64,000 bases of DNA from Charina bottae (taxonomy: Eukaryota > Chordata > Lepidosauria > Squamata > Charinaidae): contig JALMGJ010000005.1 of NCBI GenBank assembly GCA_023362775.1, forward strand, positions 38,001,463 through 38,065,462. Direction: 5' to 3'. Of the stretch, positions 55,328-64,000 are shown piece after piece. The notes beneath the pieces were generated by a model. The model saw only the letters and a list, made by a program, of their open reading frames with translations, did no database searches and was not told the origin of the DNA. A program made the position numbers and the translations under genes. Within the stretch, counting starts at the first letter, position 1. Each line of letters opens with the position of its first letter.

Positions 55328-55803
55328 GTCTAGAGTTTGTACAATGAAAAAGCCAGCAGTGTGTTATTTGTTTCAAGTTAAGCACTTACCAACATACAGT
55401 CTGGCACTGAAAATGTAGTATCCACTGACGGGGGCCATATATTGGCCCTTGTTAAGGTTTAAACCTAGGCCACGATGGAATAGTTCCTCTTTTTTAGGCT
55501 AGTACAAAGCAAACAAGAAAGGGTCATTTAGCTAAAATGTATTTGCAAAGTTCAAAATATTAACCATATTACAATACAGTCAAATAAAAACAAAGGGAAA
55601 GGGGAGTAGAAAGCTCAAAGACCAGGCAGAAATAAATCTGGCAGCCAATGTTAAATCCACAGCCACCTTATGGAAATAAAAATCAAAATTTGGTAACCCT
55701 GCCATGAAAATTGCTGCATTCTCCTCATCAGACCAGCCCAAGCAGGAAATTAATAGGGCATGCTTGATAGAAAATGCAGTTGCATGCCAGAAATGGTCTC
55801 AAT

Positions 55804-55936
55804 TAGTGTTTTTCAAACTTGGCAACTTTAAAATGTGTGGACTTCAACTCCCAGAATTCCCTACCAGCATGCTGGCTGGGGAATTCTGGGAGTTGAAGTC
55901 CACACATCTTAAAGTTGCCAAGTTTGAGAAACAGTG
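55804..55936. mobile_element. Near-perfect palindromic hAT-type MITE
   Basis: The arms GTGTGGACTTCAACTCCCAG and CTGGGAGTTGAAGTCCACAC are exact inverted copies, extending outward to TTTTTCAAACTTGGC and GCCAAGTTTGAGAAA. The flanks GTCTCAAT (55796-55803) and ATCTTAAT (55937-55944) match at 6 of 8 positions, an imperfect 8-bp duplication. Confidence 0.83.
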
Positions 55937-55944
55937 ATCTTAAT

Positions 55945-57290
55945 TGTCCCATCTGGTTGTGCCATATCATTTGACCTTCCCTCTAAGATCATCAATGGCA
56001 AGACATTGAAGCTGGCTAATGAAAATTCCCTCCTATGTGACTGGGAAGACAAGATGATATAACGATGACTAGGTAAGGAGAAAGGTTACCACAAAGACCA
56101 CTGTAATGATAAGAAGAAATTTTGCTATCATCTTTTCTGCTTCCTCATCCTGTATGGGGATATTCAAGTAATAAAGAGTGTTGCAGAGAACAGGGCCCAA
56201 GTATCAGTTATTGTGAACACACATTTGTTAGCATAATCATGGTTGGGAATAGCAGGTTGGACCCAGATATATTTTGAGCACATTCTTAGGAATTAATGGG
56301 ACTTTAAGTCAGTAATGATTAACATAAATACAAATAATGTGCCAAAGCAGGACAAATGACAAGTTTAGTAATCAGAAATCTCTCCACCAGCAAAGTGAGC
56401 TTTTGGGGCTTTGGGTTTTTTTCCACTAGGGACTTCTTTAGTTGCTCTTTTTAGTTTCTTCTTTTTGATGGAGAGACATGACATACCCCATTTAGCATGT
56501 TTTATGAAGGGCAAAAAAACTCAATCATGCTGCCAAACTCAAAGGTGCAATCTTAAGGTGCTAATGGGTGGGGGGGGCCCATGCAGCCCATGGATTGCCT
56601 GTCTTAATTTAGAAGCACTTAGCTAAAACACATCTCCCTTCTTCCCTGACATATGTAACATGGGACAATGCAAGAGTTGACTGATTGATTTAATCAAATT
56701 ATATGGCTGCTCAACTTGCAGATTGTGAGTCATGGCAGCTAACATAGGATTAAAGCCAAAACATAAACCAGCAAGATGAAAAAACAACACAAAAGAGAAC
56801 ATAGCAATATTGGATACATCATCCCTGTCCACCAAATTGTTTCTATAATGGTGCAGAACAGAGAAGAGATCACCTGGTGGCCTACTTTCCATCTCTATTC
56901 TTCTGCTCTTCTGTACGTAAAAAGGTTAAAGCTGGAATAACCAAAAGCTCATTATCCAAAGCGTTGTTTCCAATGGCTCTGGAAGGTTTTGTGCCTTTTG
57001 ATAGATATTGATAAATGTATAGAAAATGTAAATTCTTTCCTATTCATGTCTCTCTGTATCCCTAATTTTGACTGCTTTTTATCCCATTTTTGCCAGTTAA
57101 GTGTTTTGATACCTGTTAATGTTTAATAAATAAACATCAAGTCATATTTTTTGCTAGCTGAACTCTGTGTGTACTTACTCTGATCTGGATAGGGATTGAC
57201 TGGGGAGTGTGCTAAGTGTAAACTAAACTAGATATTATCCACAGTAATTTCGAACAAGTATAACTAAGGCTACTACCATCATTTAATGTT
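55945..57290. other. No gene seen
   Basis: An intergenic stretch without a recognised exon or strong repeat. A G-run lies at 56569-56577. Confidence 0.5.
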
Positions 57291-57294
57291 CTAG

Positions 57295-58900
57295 ACATTA
57301 TGGACAGGCTTATCCAGGAACCTGGCCCAAGGTATTAGGGCCTTATGAAAGGCCAACAGGTTTGGGACCATCTGAATCTCAGGTATGCTATTCCAAAAGG
57401 CAGATGCCATGACAGAGAACCTCTTAGGCCCCACGGGAGAACAATATTTTATAGAAGGGACCTGTTGGATATTGTGGGAGGGGCATAGAGATAATTGGAA
57501 ATAGGTGGTCCCATAAGTAACCCAGCCCTATGTTATGAAAGGCTTTGTAGGTGCATTTGAATTGCACCTGGAAGCTCACTCATATAGAGTGGGTTGCAAT
57601 AGGCCAATCAGGAGATGACCAAAGGTGTGAGTGACTGTGAACAGGGTTTCCAAAACCAGGAATGGGAGCAATTGGTGCACAAGATGGATTTGTGCAAAGG
57701 CCCTCCTCACTATAGCTGCCACCTGCTCTTTCACTCTATGAAAGAATGAAGATACTTTCTTTGTACTGTTGATACTTAACTGCATGCTGATGGATGACCC
57801 CATCCAGCAGCTTCATGTAGATGTTAAATAGGGGTGAAGAGAGAGTGGAAAGCCTTGAGTAATCCTACAAAGTAGGGATCTAGGACTAGACATCTCCTCT
57901 CCTAACAACACCAACTGGAACTGGCCTTGGAGAAACACTACAACTTTGTGCCCCCCTCCCAACCGTCAAAGCCAGTCCATGAGGATACCATGATCAGTGG
58001 AATCAAAAACTGCAAAGAGATCAAGGAGGGCCATGGAAATGCCCCATCCCCATCCCACTAGATATCATCCACAAATACAATCAATGCCAACTCATTACTG
58101 TGCTCTGGTCTGAAACCAACTGAAAAAGAATCCAGATAATCCATTTCTTCCAGGGTTTTCTAACGCTGACCACCTTCTCAACAATTGGAGCCAGGACAAA
58201 CACGGGATACAGCAGTTGTTTCTTGAGGAGGGGATGGTCCACCGCCTCTTTAAAAATTGGCGAAACAACCTCCTCTCTCAGGGATATATTTACCACTGCC
58301 TGGATCCACCCACCCACCATCTCCTATGAGGCTTTAACTAGCCAGGAGGGACATGGATCTAATACATAGGAGGGCTCACTTAGAGCCCCAATGACTCTCT
58401 CTACTTCCTCACAACTAGCAAGCTTGAACGTTTTCCAGGAAACTAAGCCAGACCATGCCTTGGTCAACTTAAAGAACATGCACAAAGTACAACTCAGGAT
58501 GAATCCAAGTAACTTTATCTGACAGATGCCTCAAATAGCCTTCACAGCAGCCTTGCAGGCTTATCTAGGAAGGACCGTTAAGCAGGGCTGCTGGCTGGCT
58601 ATCTGCAGATGTGATAAGAGTGGAAAAATAATGACATTTTGCCACTGTTATTGCCAGAAGACAATCCTTAATAAGGGCTTTTACCCATGCTTGATTGAAT
58701 TCCCTTTGTCTCCTCCAGGGGTTCTCTGGTCAACTCTTCTGCCACTTGGTCTCCTGGAGTTCCTCTGAAAACCATGAGGCTCTCCAGGCATCCACATGCA
58801 GAGAGAGTCCACACTGATGCAATCTGGTCTAAGGCTGTTACCACCCTCTCATTCCAGGCAGCAAGTAAGGCGTCATTTGGACTGTGCATCAGAAGCAGAG
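57295..58900 (-). mobile_element. Decayed L2-type LINE, minus strand
   Basis: On the minus strand, pieces of L2-type coding remain in order: ALDQIASVW (near 58830), PIVEKVVSVRKPWKKWI (near 58170), a decayed DFDSTDHGIL-like stretch (near 57980), SLFNIYMK-like sequence (near 57815), and KVKEQVAAIVRRAFAQIHLV-like sequence (57690-57740). Each lies in a different frame with many stops. The minus-strand 3' portion near 57300-57430 has GGAATAGCATACCTGAGAT. The upper boundary is unclear and may reach 59200. Confidence 0.75.
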
Positions 58901-59255
58901 CCATCCAACCTCTTTCCTTTCGCTACTCACTATGTAATAAAGTTGAAGTTCTTGAAGGGATCGTCGATCTACTGAAATGTTCTTCCGGGTCTGGCAGTGG
59001 AATGCTGCTTCTACTCGTCTTTGCTCCCTGCTTTTTATCAGCGGGATGCTAATCCGAGGAAAGAAATTCTCTTCTTTTCCGTCCCTCACTTCTCCATGCT
59101 GGCAGTTTTTGCTGGTACTTTTCACATGGATCCTTTCTTGCTCCCTGGTTATTCCTGAGTAGTCAAAAATACAAAGATTTATGACAGAGATGGGCCCCAT
59201 TATATCTTACTCACAAAATATGGTTCACTTGTTTTTTGTTTGTTTTTTTAATTTT

Positions 59256-59356
59256 CAGAGTACAATTGAATGTGTTTACCTGTTTCTGAGGCAAAAGCTG
59301 ATGGAAGCCCTCTTCAGGCAACACCTTCGCAAGCACAGTTCAGCACACAAGAGAGG
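59256..59356 (+). CDS. Possible unassigned exon
   Basis: A splice-like acceptor TTTTTAATTTTCAG ends near 59259 and a donor GAGAG|GTAAAC lies at 59357. Between them the frame reads STIECVYLFLRQKLMEALFR and then QHLRKHSSAHKR, amphipathic and basic, with no low-complexity bias. I do not recognise the protein. No partner exons were found on either side, and the frame would also run on to a stop at 59421-59423. It could be an exon of a neighbouring gene or a chance open frame. Confidence 0.25.
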
Positions 59357-59526
59357 TAAACAGCCATTCCCCTCCCCAAGTCAAGCTGGTTGCCTCACTG
59401 AAAAGCCAGTCTCTACAGTGTGACTATCTGCAGCAAAGCATATTTGTGTACAGGGCTGTGCATCTGAAGAGTTCCATGCAATCCAATCCAATCCAAACCC
59501 TGTACGATCAGCATTCCGGCTCACGT

Positions 59527-59562
59527 GGGATGGATGGATGGATGGATGGATGGATGGATGGA
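59527..59562. repeat. (GGAT)n microsatellite
   Basis: About nine uninterrupted GGAT units. Confidence 0.92.
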
Positions 59563-59792
59563 GATGTATGTATTCATGCAAAGGCTCCTCTTATGCAAAA
59601 TGCAGACAATTGCACTGTATTCATGGAAACTGGCTCTTTGGTGATGTCACCATCACAGTTTGGAAAGAGGAAGGGCTGCTCACGGCTCCTTGCATGTTGA
59701 ATTCTACATGGGAGGGTATTGCCTGAACAGGGTCTCTGACACCTTGGGCTACAAGATTCTTCAGAGATATAGCTACTTCATTTATTATGCTC

Positions 59793-60209
59793 TATAGTCT
59801 TTATCAGGCTGCTTCTAGGCATGCTGGAACTACAATAGCCATAGTATTTCCTAACGATCGGAAGATCGCAAGTTTGGAGGTTTGAATCCCTAGCCCTGCG
59901 TGCGGAGTGAGCTCCCGCACTAGCTCCAGCTCTTGCCAACCTAGCAATTCGAAAGCATGCAAATGCAAGTAGATAAATAGGTACCACTTCCGTGGGTAGG
60001 TAACAGCGTTCCGCGCGCATCTTGCGGCCACATGACTGTGGAAGCGTCTTCGGACAACGCTGGCTCTTCGGCTAACAAACGGAGATGAGCACCGGCCCCT
60101 AGAATCGGACACGACTGCACAAGTGTGCGGGGGGAACCTTTACCTTTATAGTCTTTATCTGGCTGCTTCTAGGCATGCTGGAACTACAATAGCCATAGTA
60201 TTTCCTAAC
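59793..60209 (+). mobile_element. Sauria-type SINE flanked by 63-bp direct repeats
   Basis: The SINE (59856-60146) starts inside the tRNA-like head at GATCGGAAGATCGCAAG and ends GAATCGGACACGACTG and GGGGGGAACCTTTACC. The host segment at 59793-59855 is repeated at 60147-60209 with a single difference (TCAGG against TCTGG). The repeat is much longer than the 10-14 bases flanking other copies in this window. Confidence 0.92.
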
Positions 60210-61877
60210 TAGAGAGTTGCAGTTCCACAACATCTGGAGAGATCAAATTAAAGATAAAACATCACTCCCAGAATAGGCTGGTATGTCATGCATTAGGAAT
60301 TATTGGAGGAAAGTACACAGAATTCTGTGTAGGCAAATAAGCAGAGGCTGAGGAAGAGAGAAGAATGGAGGGCTAACTAAGCAAACTCCTAGATGAGGGA
60401 CAACACCCCCCCCCCATATCCAGTATAGAAAAATAGCTCACCAGCCAGCTTCAAGGGGGCTGATTTACAAATTGTAAGCTTATTCAGAATATGGTCTTCA
60501 GAGATTCCCCAGTGTGTTTTGCCTCTTTTTATTCTACTTGGTAGTGGCAGAGAAAGGGAAAATCTGAACATGATCATGCTATATCACCACCTACATTTTA
60601 AAGACCAGCTAGGAAGTTGGCAAATGCTGAGCATCCCTAGTTATGCAAAGTTTTGAAGCAGAAATAAAGTACACTCTTTTGAAAGCTACTTGTAAATTAA
60701 TTCTACTTTTCTAGCTCTACTTTGATCAGCAGTAAAAGAAAATAGAATAAACCAATGCCAATTGTATTTTGATGTTTAATACAAATTTATATAAATAGCA
60801 TGAGCTTGAACAGGCTTTAAGCATGACATATGGGAGGGTCAATCAAACCTACATCTTAAAGGCCCTCTTTGTGCAATCTACTCAGAAACATGTCCTGATC
60901 AAAGCTCACATTTTAAGAATCAGGGCAGTAGTGTCTTATTTGAGCTCTAAAATTCCTAAGGATTCATAGCACAGTCCCCTTGTAGCTGACCAATCACATT
61001 ACACTTTATAAATTGTGAATGAGCCTCCAAAAGCCTGAATGATATTCCGTCTTCCTTACCCCAACTTCCATCTACTCTAGCCATTCCATAATATCATTTG
61101 TCCTTGTAAAAGGAATTTAAAATAGTTTATCCCCCAGAAGTCCTATTAAGACAACCATACTATCAACACATAAAATCAACTCATTCACATTTGTTCTTTA
61201 TATTTGGATTTAGTTGTACCACAGTATACTTGCTTGGAGTATAGTAATTTTTGTTCCATACCTTTGAGCAGCAGCCGGAATTCCCTCAGCAACTCCTCCT
61301 GAGTAATAGTATCTTGAGGAGGTTGTGGTGGCTCTGCAGGCTCTAACAGGCCTGGAATGCCAAACTAGAACCCAAATTTACCACAATAGTTATATTCTGC
61401 TCCTTTAGGTCCAAACACCAAACCTTTTATCTCCTACTGCCCATATCTGTGGCCCCCATTTAAGTAATTCCTGTTTGTCCCTCCCTTAATTAATCAGCTT
61501 CAAAACGTTTTGTAATCCCTCTGACACAGGAACAGTTTTACAAATTGTACACAATATCAACTGTAGTATCTGAACTACTCTTCCTGTACCCCTCACCCAT
61601 GTATGAATTAACTAGTATGAATCCTAAACAGATTCACAGATTGTCCTGGTAAAATCCAGTGAGATGAGACCACTGAAAAGCAGATATGCTTAATTATGGT
61701 TCAGAGCATATATAAGCTAGTCAGAGCCCCCATGGGATGCAACTTTGATGCAGACCTAACTGGTAAGGTGCTGCATGTTTGCTGGCTTTGGAAGGGTCTG
61801 TTCGCCATCATCTCTCTGGGGTTCCCTGACCAGCAGAATGGGTCTAAGGTCTTTCTTTGTCTAATTGTATTCTTAAG
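60210..61877. other. No gene seen
   Basis: Intergenic sequence without a recognised exon or clear repeat. A C-run lies near 60406-60414. Confidence 0.55.
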
Positions 61878-62535
61878 TATTTTATTCTACAGCTGGTCCA
61901 GAATGCAGCCGCACGGGCCATCTTTGGTGTCCCTAGAAGGGTATATATAACACCTTTATTACGCGAGCTGCATTGGGTGCCAGTTTGCTTCCGGGTCCAA
62001 CTCAAGGTGTTGGTTATCACCTTTAAATCCCTACCTACATGGCATGGGGCCAGGTTACCTGAGGGACCGCCTCTTCCCCGTTACATCAACCCGTCCCACC
62101 CGATCATGCAGAGAGGGCATGTTGCGGACCCCGTCTGTAAGAGAATTCTGGTTGACGGGGTCCAGGAGGTGGGCCTTCTCTGCAGTAGCTCCTGCCCTCT
62201 GGAACATTCTACCCCTGGAGGTGAAGTTAGCCCAATCGTTCCTGGCCTTCTGGAGGAATTTGAAGACCTGGCTCTGCCACCTGGCTTGGGGCGAGGAGAG
62301 GAGTAGGCATGTTTGGGGATGGCTAGTGCCTTAGAGTGCTCGTTGCATACAAGGATTGAGTTAGATCATCAGCCGTTGGATTTCATTTTTTATTTTTATT
62401 TTTATTTATTTTTAGCTCTAATTGTATTTTATATATTGTAATTTATTGTTTTATTGATTATGCTGTTATAAACCGCCTAGAGTCCCTCCGGTGGGAGGAG
62501 ATGGGCGGTGACAAATCTAATAAATAAATAAATAA
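61878..62535 (+). mobile_element. L2-type LINE 3' fragment
   Basis: It begins in frame with LQLVQNAAARAIFGVPRRV (61875 onward) and LRELHWVPVCFRVQLKVLV. A second frame carries GPGYLRDRLFPVTSTRPTRS. It ends with AACCGCCTAGAGTCCCTCC, GAGATGGGCGGTGAC and an (AATA)n tail near 62535. Frameshifts make it inactive. Confidence 0.87.
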
Positions 62536-62539
62536 ACAA

Positions 62540-64000
62540 TTCAATTTAATATTTTAATATTCTTTGATTGTCTTCGGTTATGTTATATTCTTCACTATTC
62601 CTATATATTCTTTGATTGCTGTCTCACGTTATGTGATTATGTTACTTCCTTAAACTGCCTTGGAATAAAGCGTTAAGTATTCATACTGGTGTGGTCATTG
62701 CTTCTGAATCCAAAAGAATCTGTGACTCAACCCTGCTGGGCTTGGGACAGAGCAATATAGTCATGCACATAGTTAACTAATTCTACCTGGTCTTGTTGTC
62801 AGAATACCTAAAAGCTGTCAATTGTCTCATTTCACATAGTAAGTTATCCAAGAAAAAAAGCTTGAGAAAAAAAGTGGGTGAAAAAATTGAACCAGGACTC
62901 ACTGTCAAACTTGGCCAGCACAGAACACATCCTCCAAACACTGATTAGCTATAGTGGCCAAGTCACACCTACTTCTGCTTGTCTGGCCAATGGAGAAGGG
63001 ACCAGTGTAGCCCTGTGGTACTCTTGTGGCAATTCTAGGAAAAATTGACCAGGACTCTATATTTTCAAAATGATGACTTTTGACCGTATGTTACCAGAAC
63101 TAGTAAGGAGATTTGACTGGGTTAGTGGCTGAGGTTGTGGGAACAGGACTTTGAACCGACTTCAAAGATAGGCCTTATCAAAACATGGGCAGCACGGTTA
63201 AAATTGCTTACCTTAATCTTTCTGGACTTGTTTTTATTCAGTTTTTTGCTCCTCACCTCGTTGTTCACAAGGAGCTTCCAGGCATTCCAGGAATCAGAGC
63301 TATGAATTTTTCTTGCAGTATTTTCCTTTGCGTAATGAGAAGAAAGTTAAAACAAGAAAAAAATTAACAAAATAGCTGTATAGGTTGATGACAAAATGTA
63401 GATGACCTGGGAAGACAACAGTACTTCAAAAAAACTGTCTGAGGATTATCAACATCTTTATAACCTGCTGTTCCAGATATAAGTCAGAATATTATTTGCC
63501 ATCTGGACTAGTTTTCCTAACTTACTGCTATCCATGTCTGTTGGAATATAATTCTTCAACATTTCCAACCAGTTGGCCATGCTGGCTGAAAATTGTGGAA
63601 ACTGTAATTGAGCAAACCTATAAGTCGCTAAATTGGGGAAGACTGATCTGCAATATCTGTTTAGATTCGTGTCCCCCATTATCCAAAAGAGAATTTTCAA
63701 GTTCTTTTCATAAGGATTATTGATCAGATTGGGGTTTGCATTGTTTTCTCTCGCAAAACATACATGCAACTGTCATCTTTGAGGATACACTTTCCATCCA
63801 AATTTTTAACTTAGAGAATGTTGTGTTCTCTACTATTTTCTTGTTAATAGGTAGTATAAAACATTGCTAATGAACATATCAGATAAATACATAGACTCCG
63901 TGAGGTTCTTTATACTGTCTTGTCTTTTATAATTCTCAAAATGACTCAGTACTGATGCAAGTCTCTTCAAATAAACATGTTTACATTTCCTGTTCCATAC
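62540..64000. other. No gene seen at right edge
   Basis: AT-rich sequence with no recognised exon. The open frames here are short and unlike any family I know. Confidence 0.5.

Overview
This is vertebrate nuclear DNA, most likely from a squamate reptile (lizard or snake). Genes are split by GT-AG introns, and the intervening DNA is filled with squamate-type repeats. These include tRNA-derived SINEs with a Bov-B-like 3' tail (Sauria SINE type), L2/CR1 LINEs, L1-like insertions, a Tc1 transposon, a gypsy-type LTR element and many short hAT-type elements. The species cannot be resolved from the window.

Two protein genes are clear, both on the + strand and in tandem. (1) The 3' part of KIF1A (kinesin-3 motor): eleven coding exons from 9472 to 23328 encode about 457 C-terminal residues ending in the PH domain, followed by a long 3' UTR region (possible poly(A) sites near 25504 and 30532). 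No KIF1A exon could be recognised in 1-9471, so the window probably opens inside an intron. (2) A complete ILKAP gene (PP2C-family phosphatase): twelve coding exons from 33556 to 48718 encode 392 residues, with a GC-rich promoter, a CCAAT box, a perfect NRF1-type palindrome in intron 1 and a poly(A) signal at 48846.

Layout: 1-9471, repeats (L2 LINE, SINE) and no recognised exon. 9472-23328, KIF1A exons; the intron before the last PH exon holds a nested insertion (a gypsy-type LTR element inside a minus-strand L1-like element). 23329-33400, 3' UTR and intergenic DNA. 33400-48880, ILKAP, with a nearly complete Tc1 element starting 11 bases past the exon 7 donor. 48880-64000, mostly repeats (CR1, L1 3' end, hAT elements, decayed L2 copies, SINEs), with one possible unassigned exon near 59260-59356.

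The two genes are not known to act together. KIF1A carries synaptic-vesicle precursors along microtubules and ILKAP is a nuclear/cytoplasmic Ser/Thr phosphatase. I found no convincing new biological system. The most notable signals are structural: a GC-AG intron in KIF1A, nested transposons with intact target-site duplications, a possible ORF1-only L1-like element, a SINE flanked by 63-bp direct repeats, and a Tc1 insertion next to a splice donor.
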